Positions 27,733 through 36,229 of a stretch of 64,000 nt of DNA are shown here, piece by piece. The notes under the pieces were generated by a model. It was not told the origin of the DNA. It saw nothing but the letters and a program-made list of their open reading frames with translations, and did no database searches. The translations under genes were made by a program, and so were the position numbers. How positions within the stretch are numbered: position 1 is the stretch's first letter; every line of letters begins with the position of its first letter. The stretch lies in the NCBI RefSeq assembly GCF_014642835.1, contig NZ_BMJA01000001.1, forward strand, positions 62,001 through 126,000. Reading direction: 5' to 3'. This DNA is from Dyella nitratireducens. Lineage in GTDB: Bacteria > Pseudomonadota > Gammaproteobacteria > Xanthomonadales > Rhodanobacteraceae.

Positions 27733-28020
27733 GCGAGAGGCGACGGATGCCATCCTTTGGACGAGTTTCCCAGCCGCCGCGAAGTTCCTCAAAATAGGCC
27801 GCAATATCTTCTGGAAAGTGATAGCGCTTTTCGGGAATCGGTGGGCCAGCACCGATCAGGGCTTTCGCGCAAGCTAGCCAGTCGCTGCCAGGAGTGGTCG
27901 GCCATGGAGGCGAAGCTGAGCGTTTCGCCCACTACTGTCCGGAAAAAATCTTTTTGTTTAGTTAGGTCTCGACACGCGGCCCGACGGCGAATTTTTTCCG
28001 TAAATTCGGCGTCTCTGAAA

Positions 28021-28194
28021 ATTGTCGCCCGGCTTTCGCCGGGACGACGATCTATCAAGCGTTACGGCGAATGGAACGATTTTTCCCGGACAGCAGTGGG
28101 CCTTCACCGGAATGACGGCCGCTCTGAATCAGCATCTAGATAAACAATGGTTTTTATTGCGGCGCAAAGGCGAAAAACGGGGGGATACCTCAGG
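28021..28194. repeat. REP pair with one MITE-like right end; rest of gap empty
   Basis: GTCGCCCGGCTTTCGCCGGG (28023) and a weaker TTCACCGGAATGACGG (28090) form a REP pair. GGCGAAAAACGGGGGGATAC then CTCAGG (28169-28194) is the right terminal repeat also seen at 23341 and 32604. No matching left end is found. In the rest of the gap 27733-28346 a minus-strand frame at 27789-28058 is open, but it runs into the REP and shows no recognisable domain. Confidence 0.5.
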
Positions 28195-28346
28195 GTTCGA
28201 ATGGGGCTAACTGGCATGCTCGGAGAAAAGGTCACGACGTTCCTTATTTACTCTTTGCTTTATTTGAACCGCATCGGCTGATTCAGTGTCGCCAGTGTTC
28301 ACAAGCTTGCCCATGCAAACAACGATTTCATCACCGGAGGTCCAAG

Positions 28347-28744
28347 TCATTTTCCATCGTATGTCGACTGCGCTTCCCGGACGTGCCCCCAATTGTCCTT
28401 TGCCCAATTGACCAGCCCTTGCATGGGTAAAAGAAGACTCCTTCCGAGATCCGTCATTTCATATTCAACACGCGGAGGCACTTCGGGAAATACCTCGCGA
28501 ATGGCCAGCCCGTCGCGTTCGAGGTTCTTCAAGGTCAAGGACAACATCCGCTGCGAAATTCCCGGAACCGCGCGTTCGAGTTCCGAAAATCGTGCACGTC
28601 CGCCAAGGAGAGATCGAGCGACAGCACGACGAAGATCGTCCACTTGTCGCCTATTTTCGTCAGCAGCTCCCGGACTGCCATGGGGTCCGAGCTTCTGCAG
28701 ATTGCTGCAGGATCCAGACCGGTGCGCTTGCTGGGCTTTTTCAT
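28347..28744 (-). pseudogene. HxlR-family transcriptional regulator, frameshifted
   Basis: The winged-helix HxlR regulator is split over two frames. The N-terminal part (28744 to about 28620) gives MAVRELLTKIGDKWTIFVVL. The rest lies in another frame: LLGGRARFSELERAVPGISQ, RMLSLTLKNLERDGL, EVFPEVPPRVEYEMTDLGRS. Together these are the full HxlR domain in normal order, so a single-base insertion or deletion near 28615-28640 breaks the gene. It is divergent from the NTF2-like and azoreductase genes, the usual place for the HxlR that represses them. Either a recent inactivation or a sequencing error. Confidence 0.8.
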
Positions 28745-28757
28745 AACTTACCTCGGT

Positions 28758-28770
28758 GTTAGCGGCTAAC
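28758..28770. promoter_or_regulatory. Candidate HxlR operator
   Basis: GTTAGCGGCTAAC, an inverted repeat with one central base, lies between the divergent HxlR remnant and the NTF2-like gene. Its position and symmetry fit an operator for the dimeric HxlR protein. The assignment rests on context only. Confidence 0.4.
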
Positions 28771-28842
28771 TTAAAAGTGCCTTCTTCTTCGAAATAGGTT
28801 TCCCATTTATCTTTACATTGGCAAACGCAATAGGACCCCAGA

Positions 28843-29268
28843 ATGCACGGCCCAAGATACGCTGCCTACTCGCCTGCCGACGCTTACTTCAGCTTGATTC
28901 GCTCTGCGCTTGGTGAGCTTGTCGATGGCGATCACTTTTTCGACATCGTCGCTGACGACGTCATCTACGAGGTTCTCTATAACGTGTCCGGCTGGCCTCG
29001 CGTCATACGGGGGCGCGCAGAGCTCATGGCGGCCTTTAGCGGCTACGTTGAGAACGTCGTGCTTCACGCTGCGGATAACTTGATTGTCCACAAGACAGAC
29101 GAAGGCCGCGTTGTGGTCGTCGAATACGAAGTCCATGGAACCATCCTCGCGACAGAAGCGAAATACGACAATCGCTTCTGTTCAATCATCAAAATCGAGA
29201 ACCGAAAGATCGCGCATTGGAGAGACTACATGGACTCTCTCGCAGCCTGGAACGCATTGACTGCATAA
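28843..29268 (+). CDS. NTF2-like / SnoaL-type protein
   Basis: Protein of 141 residues with the cone-shaped NTF2 fold expected of SnoaL/ketosteroid-isomerase relatives. Visible marks are ADAYFSLIRSALGELVDGDH at the N-terminal helices, VIRGRAELMAAFSGYVENVV in the middle, VVEYEVHGTILATEAKYDNR and the closing KIENRKIAHWRDYMD strand. The substrate is unknown. An azoreductase gene follows after 34 bp on the same strand and an HxlR regulator is divergent, so it is probably part of a small stress- or electrophile-responsive unit. The start lies at the first ATG with a weak AGGACC upstream. Confidence 0.75.
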   Translation: MHGPRYAAYSPADAYFSLIRSALGELVDGDHFFDIVADDVIYEVLYNVSGWPRVIRGRAELMAAFSGYVENVVLHAADNLIVHKTDEGRVVVVEYEVHGTILATEAKYDNRFCSIIKIENRKIAHWRDYMDSLAAWNALTA

Positions 29269-29302
29269 GCCCATGCGCGATCAGCCACAAAGAGATTGAG
29301 AC

Positions 29303-29890
29303 ATGAACACTATTCTTTTCATCGAAGTAAGCCCAAGGGGAAAGGATTCGGCGAGCCGATCCGTTTCCGACACGCTCGCCGGACGGCTCACCGACCTTTA
29401 TCCCTCAGCGAAACTAATCCGGCGAGATCTCGCCGCAGAGCAGGTTCCCCATCTGGATAACGCCACACTTCGAGCCATCTCGACCAAGGATGCAACCGAG
29501 GCGGAACGGCTGAAAGAGATGGCTCACCACTCGGACCAATTAACCAGCGAGCTTTTGGATTGCGATGCGTTGGTGATCGCAACGCCGATGTGGAATTTCG
29601 GCATCCCTTCAACCCTCAAGGCATGGATCGATCTCGTCGTGCGGCCGGGACGCACCTTCCAGTACGCCAACGATGGCGGCGTTCTCGGTCTGGCAAAAAA
29701 CAAAAAGGCCATTCTGGTTCTGGCGTCGGGTGGCGTCTTTACGGAAGGCCCATGGCGTCCATGGGATTTCGTCGAGCCTTACCTATGCCAAATCTTGAGT
29801 TTCATTGGCATCACGGATGTACAAACCGTGCGGGTCGAGGGAATGAATATCCCCGATTTGGCCATCGGCGCAGTGCCCAGGGCCAACTAA
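29303..29890 (+). CDS. azoR: FMN-dependent NADH-azoreductase (AzoR family)
   Basis: Cytosolic flavoprotein that reduces quinones and azo compounds with NADH. Length (195 aa) is normal. FMN-binding marks are SPRGKDSASRSVSDTLAG at the N-terminus, ATPMWNFGIPSTLKAWIDLV with PGRTFQY, and LASGGVFTEGPWRPWDFVEP near the third loop. It follows the NTF2-like gene (34 bp) and both are divergent from the broken HxlR regulator. Loss of that repressor could leave the pair constitutively expressed, if the break is real. Confidence 0.9.
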   Translation: MNTILFIEVSPRGKDSASRSVSDTLAGRLTDLYPSAKLIRRDLAAEQVPHLDNATLRAISTKDATEAERLKEMAHHSDQLTSELLDCDALVIATPMWNFGIPSTLKAWIDLVVRPGRTFQYANDGGVLGLAKNKKAILVLASGGVFTEGPWRPWDFVEPYLCQILSFIGITDVQTVRVEGMNIPDLAIGAVPRAN

Positions 29891-29945
29891 GATGGTTGAG
29901 GCTCTTATTTTGTAAGCGGCCCCCTGATCGCCAGAGACACATGGC

Positions 29946-30821
29946 TCACTCCGCCGCAACCGGCTGGCCATAGCGCTCGCGCAACGCAGCGCGATAGCGA
30001 CGGCTGCAAGGAACAGTGGTGCCATCACGCAAACGCAGACGTGCGTCGCCGGTCTCCAGCGGCTCGATCTCGGCGAGGTAGTCGAGGTTGATGAAGTAAC
30101 CGCGATGCACGCGCAGGAAGCGTGCTGGATCCAGCCGCGCCTCGATGCCAGCCATCGTGCTGCGCAGCGGGTAGTCGCGCCCGCGTACGTGCAGGTTCAC
30201 GTAGTTGCCTGCGGCCTGCAGCCACTCGATCTCGCTGGCATTGACCAGGAACTCCTTGCCCAGCTTGCGTACCAGAAAGCGATCGGGCCGCTCCACCGGC
30301 TCCACCGGTGGCCCTTCTTCTGGTTCGGCCAGCAGCTTGGCCTCGCCCTGCTGGCGCAGCCACCAAAAGCGATAAAGCATCAGCACGCCGATGATCAGGA
30401 AATAACTGCGCACATCCTTGAGGTATTCGTAACCGAAATTGATCCACCACGACCCAAACCGGTAATGCCAGCCGGCGATGGCGGCATAAGCCAACCAACG
30501 CAGGGCGACCATGCCACCGACGTGGATGAGACTGAACAGCACGCTGAGCAGGATGTGCAACGGCAGGTTACGCAACCAGGTATCGAAGCGGATCGGCCAG
30601 CGCCGTTCGGCGACGATCACCGCCGGTAGCAGCGCGAGCATCACCAGTGCGCTGCTTGTCTCCCAGACCCAGGGTTCCCAGAGGGCGACGCGGCCGGCAT
30701 GGTCGATGCGAGCGTCGATGCTGTTGAAGATCACGTTCAGGGTCATGAGCGCGATCCAGAATCCGACCTCGATCGGACGCCGCCAGCGCTGAAAGGTGTC
30801 GAAGCCACGGGAAGTTTGCAT
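29946..30821 (-). CDS. Membrane-bound LytTR transcriptional regulator
   Basis: Protein of 291 residues: four predicted membrane helices in the first 160 (VGFWIALMTLNVIFNSI, VMLALLPAVIVAE, HILLSVLFSLIHVGGMVAL, SYFLIIGVLMLYRFWWL), a Pro/Glu linker, then a LytTR DNA-binding domain (FLVRKLGKEFLVNASEIEWL, QAAGNYVNLHVRG, RFLRVHRGYFINLDYLAEIE). It resembles receiver-less LytTR regulators that sense membrane signals directly. It is divergent from an acyltransferase gene with about 145 bp between starts, so that gene is the likely target. A decayed LytTR copy lies at about 34925-35060. Confidence 0.88.
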   Translation of the reverse strand: MQTSRGFDTFQRWRRPIEVGFWIALMTLNVIFNSIDARIDHAGRVALWEPWVWETSSALVMLALLPAVIVAERRWPIRFDTWLRNLPLHILLSVLFSLIHVGGMVALRWLAYAAIAGWHYRFGSWWINFGYEYLKDVRSYFLIIGVLMLYRFWWLRQQGEAKLLAEPEEGPPVEPVERPDRFLVRKLGKEFLVNASEIEWLQAAGNYVNLHVRGRDYPLRSTMAGIEARLDPARFLRVHRGYFINLDYLAEIEPLETGDARLRLRDGTTVPCSRRYRAALRERYGQPVAAE

Positions 30822-30965
30822 CGGCGGATTCTACGCAACGCCACCCACATCCGTCCCCGCCATCCGCCGTTCGTCACAAGAGCCCTGCAAACAATCACTT
30901 GAGACACGACACGCCGCGCCGGCGTGCCGAAGCTGGCTCCACTTTCCAGCCACGGAGCCCATGCC

Positions 30966-32165
30966 ATGAACCGCCGCTACGACATCGACGCCTTGCGCGT
31001 TCTCGCCTTCGGCCTGTTGATCCTCTACCACGCCGCCATGCTGTACGTGGCCCACTGGGACTTCCACCTCAAGAGCAGCCACACCGCCGCCTGGCTGCAA
31101 GACCCGATGCTGTTCCTCAACCGCTGGCGGATGGAGCTGCTGTTCCTGATCTCGGGGCTGGCGGTGAACTTCATGCGCCGCCGCGCCAGCCTGCCGGGGA
31201 TGGCCTGGAAGCGCACCGCGCGCCTGCTGCTGCCGCTGGTGTTCGGCATGCTGGTGGTGATTCCGATCCAGCCCTACGTACAGGGCTTGTCCACCCATCT
31301 GGTGCAACCCGGCTTCGGCCACTTTCTGCTGCGCTACTGGACCGGCGGTCCATGGCCGGCCGGCGCTTTCACCGGCTGGCAATACGGCCTGACCTGGAAT
31401 CACCTGTGGTACCTGCCTTACCTGTGGGTCTATACGATGCTGCTGATGGCGCTGCTGCCGCTGCTGGAATCGTCAGCGGGCCAGCGCCTGCGTGCCGCGG
31501 TGTTGCAACTGCGTGGCCCGGCGTTGCTGCTTCTGCCGAGCATCCCGTTGTTCGCCTGGGATCGCCTGCTGGCCCATCGCTACCCGTTCACCGGCGCGCT
31601 CTGGGGCGATTGGTATGCGCATGCGCTCTACTTCAGCATGTTCTTGTACGGTTATCTGCTCGGCACCGATGCCGGTATCTGGTCGGAACTGGCGCGGTTG
31701 CGCCGCATCTCTCTGCCGTCGGCGCTGGTCTGCTTTGGGTTTTATCTCGCCGGCATTCGTTTGTTGCCCGACTCGGCGCCGACAGCAGTTTGGTGGGCCG
31801 TGCATGCGATGCGTTACGCCTACTTGTGGACAGCGATCTGCGCCGTACTCGGCTGGGGCCATGCGTATCTCAACCGCCCGTTCCGCTGGCTGCCGTATGC
31901 GCGCGACGCGGTGTATCCGTGGTATGTGCTGCATCAGAGCTTGCTGTTGCTGTTTGCCTGGCAGCTGATGCCGTTGGGATTGGGGCCGGTGGTCGAGCCT
32001 GTGTTGATCATCGCTTGCACCATCGGCGGCTGCGCGCTGCTACATGAATACGTGATCCGGCGTGTGCGCTGGTTACGGCCGGTGTTTGGGATGGAGGTGA
32101 TATCGCGTGCAACGACTGTGGCGTCAGCGCTGGTGATGCCACGTATTGCTGACGACATCGCTTGA
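30966..32165 (+). CDS. Membrane acyltransferase family 3 (OafA/OpgC-type)
   Basis: Integral inner-membrane acyltransferase, about ten helices, predicted to transfer acyl groups to a periplasmic glycan or similar. The N-terminus RRYDIDALRVLAFGLLILYH carries the family's catalytic-site type R/H residues (helix 1 His), followed by RMELLFLISGLAVNFM and RRASLPGMAWKRTARLLLPL. The C-terminal end IIACTIGGCALLHEYVIRRV, RWLRPVFGME is also typical. The ATG at 30966 has CGGAG upstream; the frame opens at 30924. The LytTR regulator is divergent. A decayed copy of its last 50 codons lies at 35916-36075. Confidence 0.85.
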   Translation: MNRRYDIDALRVLAFGLLILYHAAMLYVAHWDFHLKSSHTAAWLQDPMLFLNRWRMELLFLISGLAVNFMRRRASLPGMAWKRTARLLLPLVFGMLVVIPIQPYVQGLSTHLVQPGFGHFLLRYWTGGPWPAGAFTGWQYGLTWNHLWYLPYLWVYTMLLMALLPLLESSAGQRLRAAVLQLRGPALLLLPSIPLFAWDRLLAHRYPFTGALWGDWYAHALYFSMFLYGYLLGTDAGIWSELARLRRISLPSALVCFGFYLAGIRLLPDSAPTAVWWAVHAMRYAYLWTAICAVLGWGHAYLNRPFRWLPYARDAVYPWYVLHQSLLLLFAWQLMPLGLGPVVEPVLIIACTIGGCALLHEYVIRRVRWLRPVFGMEVISRATTVASALVMPRIADDIA

Positions 32166-32330
32166 TGACATTCGGATAAGGGATCGTAGGCAGGCAGAGT
32201 CCCCAGCAAAGCTAGGGACTTTAGTCATAGTGGCTGAGAGCTACGAAGACGTGTGGTTCGACCCTTCTATTCTGGGTTGATCTCATGACTCAGAATCGGA
32301 GGGAGTTAAAAAGTTTTAAATACCTCCTGC

Positions 32331-32604
32331 CCTGAGTATCCCCACGTTTTTCGCCCCAACGTTGCAGCAAGAACGACGTTTTACCTTGATGCCGATTCAG
32401 CGCGTGCCGTCATTCCGGCGAACGCCGGAATCCAGTCTAAATAAGCGTCCGAAGGACACGACATTTTTTTATATTGCGTGCTTCGCACAGCGTATTTGAA
32501 CTGGATTCCGGCGTTCGCCGGAATGACGAGCCGCCCTGAAACAGTATCATCGTGAACTTGAATTTCCCTGCCGGGATGACGGCAAAAACCGGGGGATACC
32601 TCAA
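32331..32604. mobile_element. Second MITE-like element with terminal inverted repeats around a REP pair
   Basis: Left end CCTGAGTATCCCCACGTTTT (then TCGCC) and right end GGCAAAAACCGGGGGATACC (then TCA) are imperfect inverted repeats. The interior has GTCATTCCGGCGAACGCCGG (32409) facing CCGGCGTTCGCCGGAATGAC (32507). The ~70 bp on the right (CCGCCCTGAAACAGTATC, then GTGAACTTG) match the element at 23120-23341. No coding capacity. It occupies most of the gap 32166-32637. Confidence 0.55.
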
Positions 32605-32637
32605 CATCCGGCCCCTTATCGTGACACCGCGTCAACT

Positions 32638-34827
32638 TCATTTGCTTGTATTCAAGACAAGCGTAACTTCACTGGCCGTATGCGTGGTCGCTTGCAGCTG
32701 CACCTTGAACCATCCCGTTTGAGAGTCGCGCACGGTGGACAGGATGGTTGCGCCTTCGGCATGTGGAACCACATTGGACCGTGAATAACCGGCCACCGTG
32801 ATGGCCGGATCGTTGGCCGCGAACGCGAGTTTCAACTGAACACCCTGCGCAAGCTCGTCATACGACGTTACGCGCTTGCGCCCCATCGAAACGAATTTGC
32901 CCATATCGCCCAAAACAGCAATGCCCGATGCGGACACGGGTGCGATAACGCGATAAGCAAAGGCGTCGGCGCCTTCCAGTTTTCCGGTGATCGTATCCGT
33001 GCTGCTTGGGGTGGCGAGCGTCTGCGCGATCGGGTCGAACACCGCCACGGCTCCGCTGAAACCCAATGTTGCTGGCGTCAGGGAAAAATCTTCCGGACCT
33101 TTCGAAGGATCGTCAGCGAATGCCAGTACGTAAGCCGTGGCATGGCTGCCGTGACGGGTGAACGTAGCGCCGATGATCGGCGCGCCCGTTTGCCTGGCTT
33201 GCGTCATGTAGCTGACGTCAAGCGGCATGAGGGGTTCATCTGGTTTCACTATCTCACCGTCGGCGCGTACAACCTTGAAGATGTTGGCGCGATCGAGATC
33301 TTCGAATGCATCACCCACGCCAACCGGTCCGCCGGAAAGCGTAGCGAAGAGCATGGCTGCCGTATCGTGCGATGGCATCACATCCGTGGCGGGCCATGCA
33401 CCCACCTCGTGAATGAGTCGCGCGTTGAAGGCCAGCTGGGTCCAGTGATCGCGAGTCAAACCGTCGCCAGCGGCACGAATAGTGGTCAGGTTCGGGTATT
33501 TCACCCCCTGCAACATAAACAGTGGATAGGCCATGCAATACTGCATGGTGATGCCGCGTGCCGCCATCGCCGACGCCATGCCATCCGTGAACAGCTCGCC
33601 TTTGCCGGGCACGCTTTGCAGTTCCGGCGAGAACTTGTAAATGGCATCGAGCCAATCCTGAAGATAAATGGCGATGCCGTTGTTGGCAGCGTAATCGGCA
33701 AGTTCATCCCAGTATCCACGGTCGATGGCGGCAAGGCCGGAAATCGCAAAGCGCTTTCGATAGGGACTGTCCTTGTCGATGAAACGGTTGTGCGCGAGGA
33801 ATGGCAGATTCACGCGCTGGTGGAATTCAGCCATGCCTTTGGGGAACACCCCAGGCTGCGCCTTCCATTCGATAAGACCGCCGTAGCGATTCCAGTCTTC
33901 ATCAGGTAATGCCGGATTCTTGATCCGGCCAACTTTTTGATGCGGATTCCACGCACTCTTGGCGTACCACCAGCTATCGAGCTGCAGGTAACCGAAGGGA
34001 ATGCCGGCTTCACGGCTGCGCTGAATGAAGCGCACCAGCGACTCTTCATAATTCAAGCCCTGGGCGTATTCGTAGTTGTAGTAATAGTGGCCGCCGGCAT
34101 TATCCGTAAGCTCGCCGATATAGCGTAATGTGGCATCGGCATCAGGGGCTGCAGGGTGGCGATGGTAGAGCCCACGTAACGCAGTGCCCCAAACATCATA
34201 GGCCGTCGCGATATCCGGCGCCGCGGCCACAAGCGTGGTCGCCGTGAAGCCAACCGGCAGCTCCCCTACTTCTGAATTCAATCCAACGGCGATACGCGTC
34301 TTGGCATCGCCGAGCATGCTTGCAAGGAAGAAATCCGACGCAGGCGAGATGATGAGTGCGTGACCACTGTCGTCGAAAAGAACCCATGGTGTTGATACGT
34401 CTTGCGGTGAATCAAAGACCGGCGGCGCGAAATTCAATTGCCGATGCGAAAGCGAGTGCAACCCGGTAGGCACTGTGTTGAAATCCGGAAAGGCCGGCAG
34501 TTGCGTGACCGCTCTTTTGCCCACCACCTTCCACGAAAACAGCAGGGCGCCAGCTTTGCCTGATGCAGGCGCAACGCTCGCCTCAATGCCTTCGGCGAAC
34601 ATAAAGCCAAGTCCCTTTGCGGATGTTGAGACGTGCGACGCTCCGCCGGGTAAACGACCCGCGAAATGAAACCCACGGGCATCGAGCGCGTACGCACCGG
34701 TTGCATCGTCAATCGAAAAGGCGAGCGCCCCACTTCGGACATCGTATTGCTTGGTCAAGCCGATTCGCGGCAGCAAGATGCATGCGATGAGCATGGGCAC
34801 GACGGAAAACCGGAAGCGATGCTTCAT
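32638..34827 (-). CDS. Exported TIM-barrel glycosidase-like protein (alpha-galactosidase clan-like)
   Basis: Protein of 729 residues with a signal peptide (VVPMLIACILLPRIG). After a beta-sandwich N-terminal part, the middle (about residues 235-500) looks like a (beta/alpha)8 barrel of the melibiase type: GIPFGYLQLDSWWYAKSAWN, FLAHNRFIDKDSPY, NNGIAIYLQDWLDAI, GITMQYCMAYPLFMLQGVKY, DVMPSHDTAAMLFATLSGGP. Candidate catalytic acids are the Asp in LQLDSWW and that in LQDWLD. The C-terminal 200 residues are beta-rich. The family call is tentative; it may be an uncharacterised hydrolase related to GH36/GH27/GH31. It lies convergent to the acyltransferase, between the intact LytTR/acyltransferase pair and its decayed copy. 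Confidence 0.55.
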   Translation of the reverse strand: MKHRFRFSVVPMLIACILLPRIGLTKQYDVRSGALAFSIDDATGAYALDARGFHFAGRLPGGASHVSTSAKGLGFMFAEGIEASVAPASGKAGALLFSWKVVGKRAVTQLPAFPDFNTVPTGLHSLSHRQLNFAPPVFDSPQDVSTPWVLFDDSGHALIISPASDFFLASMLGDAKTRIAVGLNSEVGELPVGFTATTLVAAAPDIATAYDVWGTALRGLYHRHPAAPDADATLRYIGELTDNAGGHYYYNYEYAQGLNYEESLVRFIQRSREAGIPFGYLQLDSWWYAKSAWNPHQKVGRIKNPALPDEDWNRYGGLIEWKAQPGVFPKGMAEFHQRVNLPFLAHNRFIDKDSPYRKRFAISGLAAIDRGYWDELADYAANNGIAIYLQDWLDAIYKFSPELQSVPGKGELFTDGMASAMAARGITMQYCMAYPLFMLQGVKYPNLTTIRAAGDGLTRDHWTQLAFNARLIHEVGAWPATDVMPSHDTAAMLFATLSGGPVGVGDAFEDLDRANIFKVVRADGEIVKPDEPLMPLDVSYMTQARQTGAPIIGATFTRHGSHATAYVLAFADDPSKGPEDFSLTPATLGFSGAVAVFDPIAQTLATPSSTDTITGKLEGADAFAYRVIAPVSASGIAVLGDMGKFVSMGRKRVTSYDELAQGVQLKLAFAANDPAITVAGYSRSNVVPHAEGATILSTVRDSQTGWFKVQLQATTHTASEVTLVLNTSK

Positions 34828-34924
34828 ATTGGCGATGTCCAGCGGGCGACAACACGATTATTCGTCGCCATGCGGGACCGCGTCAAAGAACGTATGCGGC
34901 CAGCGACGGAATGCCGCGATGTAC

Positions 34925-35060
34925 TTGGCGCAAGTGCGCCAGACCCCATCGTGCTTCGACCCGTCACTGTGCTGCACAGCGGGTCATCCCGCTCGCCTAC
35001 CTGCAGCTTCACATCGTTGTCCGCGGCTTGCAGCCACTCGATGTGTTGGAACAACGAGCG
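34925..35060 (-). pseudogene. Remnant of a LytTR DNA-binding domain
   Basis: The minus strand encodes HIEWLQAADNDVKLQVGERD, then DPLCSTVTG, matching EIEWLQAAGNYVNLHVRGRD and YPLRSTMAG of the intact regulator at 29946-30821, with similar DNA. The reading frame is lost on either side. The remnant ends two bases from the stop codon of the small gene at 35063. Confidence 0.7.
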
Positions 35061-35062
35061 AT

Positions 35063-35377
35063 CTATCTGTCTCGTTCGGCTTCCAACAGCCCGTCGCCAT
35101 ATCGGCGAAGAAAGTACAGCGCAGCGCGCAGGCCTTCCACTTGCGTGGGGCTTAGCGGCCATGCGTTGGAATCAGCTGGCGGATGCTTCGCACGGCTTGA
35201 GGCTTCGCAATATCTCAAGAGGTTGCGAATCACGCCCATCGCCAATGACGTACCGGCGATGTGCATGAGCGAGATGCAGCGCCTGGCGTGCTCAGGGTCT
35301 GACGGAAGCTTGGATTCGTCGATGAGCCAGAAGGGTTGGGATGGACGGACGCGTGCTGCGCGCAGCATCAAGGTCAT
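35063..35377 (-). CDS. Small protein of a duplicated XRE-linked cassette, copy 1
   Basis: Protein of 104 residues from the ATG at 35377, behind a GGAG. It is a clear paralogue of 37025-37339, sharing IAGTSLAMGVIRNLLR, WPLSPTQVEGLRAALYFLRR and YGDGLLEAER. It looks helical and cytosolic, with an N-terminal strand (PSQPFWLIDESKLP). I do not recognise a domain; the layout recalls short Pseudomonas DUF3077/DUF6124-type proteins, but this is only an impression. An XRE regulator is divergent in both copies, so the two genes form a fixed unit. Longer upstream frame not supported. Confidence 0.65.
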   Translation of the reverse strand: MTLMLRAARVRPSQPFWLIDESKLPSDPEHARRCISLMHIAGTSLAMGVIRNLLRYCEASSRAKHPPADSNAWPLSPTQVEGLRAALYFLRRYGDGLLEAERDR

Positions 35378-35581
35378 GATTAGTGCTCCGATATGAGGGG
35401 CTATCGAGGGGAATGTGTGTAGAACGGCAGGCGCATGGCTTGGCTGGTGGGTGGCCTTGTCGCAACAGGTCACCAGACTGCGTTCACCCGTCACGATTAG
35501 TCTTCGCTTAAGTCAATATATCTGTTTTTCAGATTTATAACTGAACAAGGTATATCCAGGGGTAGCCAGTAGGGTCGCCTC

Positions 35582-35914
35582 ATGCCCAAGGCCAAAACAC
35601 GCAAACCTACATCTGTCCACCGGCAAGAGCATTTGGTGCTGGCCCAACTGGTGCGCGAACTTCGCACGGCTGCAGGGATGACGCAGGCCCAAACCGCCAC
35701 CGCCCTTGGGATCACGCAGACCGGAATCAGTGACATCGAGAGTGGCGATCGGGGCCTCGATTTGATCGTTGTTCGGGATCTCGTAGGGATTTTTGGAGCG
35801 GATTGGTTCGCCTTTGTCCAGGAGCTGGAGACGCGGATACTGGCCGGAACTAAGCCGGCAAGCACCCTCCTGCGGAAGAAGAAATCGCCGAGGGCGATCG
35901 GAAACAAGAAGTGA
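35582..35914 (+). CDS. XRE-family helix-turn-helix protein, copy 1
   Basis: DNA-binding protein of 110 residues. The HTH lies at about residues 20-75: LVRELRTAAGMTQAQTATAL, GITQTGISDIESGDRGLDL. A short basic tail follows (LRKKKSPRAIGNKK). It is divergent from the 104-residue protein gene, which it probably controls together with itself through the AT-rich intergenic region (35520-35560, with TATATCTG and TTTATAACTG). A second XRE/small-protein pair lies at 37025-37913. Whether this is a toxin-antitoxin-like unit or a simple regulatory pair cannot be told from sequence. Confidence 0.8.
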   Translation: MPKAKTRKPTSVHRQEHLVLAQLVRELRTAAGMTQAQTATALGITQTGISDIESGDRGLDLIVVRDLVGIFGADWFAFVQELETRILAGTKPASTLLRKKKSPRAIGNKK

Positions 35915-35915
35915 G

Positions 35916-36075
35916 GGGCTGGGACAGCTGCCGCTGAGCCTGTCTTGATCCTCGTCGGCACCATCGGCCAGTGCGCGTTGCTGCACGATTACCGTCGTGT
36001 GCGCTGGCTGTGGCCGCTATTTGGAATGGAGACGATGCCACGTGCAATGACTGCTACGTCAGTGTCGATGAAACA
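35916..36075 (+). pseudogene. Remnant of the 3' end of an acyltransferase gene
   Basis: GAGCCTGTCTTGATCCTCG and the following 120 bp are similar to positions 31994-32137 of the intact acyltransferase. The corresponding protein fragment is EPVLILVGTIGQCALLHDY, RRVRWLWPLFGME, with an internal small deletion. It begins directly after the stop of the XRE gene. No start and no upstream part remain. Confidence 0.7.
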
Positions 36076-36127
36076 CCGCCCCCCCTTATCGAGCCCCATA
36101 AAGGGCTCCACGCTCCGTAATCGGCCG

Positions 36128-36157
36128 TTGACACAATCGTAATCGCTCGATTACGAT
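36128..36157 (+). promoter_or_regulatory. Promoter with embedded operator for the toxin-antitoxin pair
   Basis: TTGACA at 36128 and TACGAT at 36152 (18-bp spacing) form a good sigma70 promoter. Between and over the -10 lies a perfect 9-bp inverted repeat, TCGTAATCG-CT-CGATTACGA (36137-36156). An operator at this place fits autorepression by the HTH antitoxin. The toxin gene starts at 36230. Confidence 0.6.
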
Positions 36158-36229
36158 AAATACCAGGCCGGCTCACCAACCTTCTACACCCTGTCTTAAC
36201 CGAGTCGGCTGTAACAAGAGCGCAAGGCT

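Noticed and set aside
27789-28058. 89-codon minus-strand frame
   Set aside because: Starts inside a REP palindrome and shows no domain; may be a decayed gene but cannot be supported.
30899-32047. 382-codon plus-strand frame over the acyltransferase
   Set aside because: Out of frame with the acyltransferase, rich in Arg/Pro/Ala and without helices.
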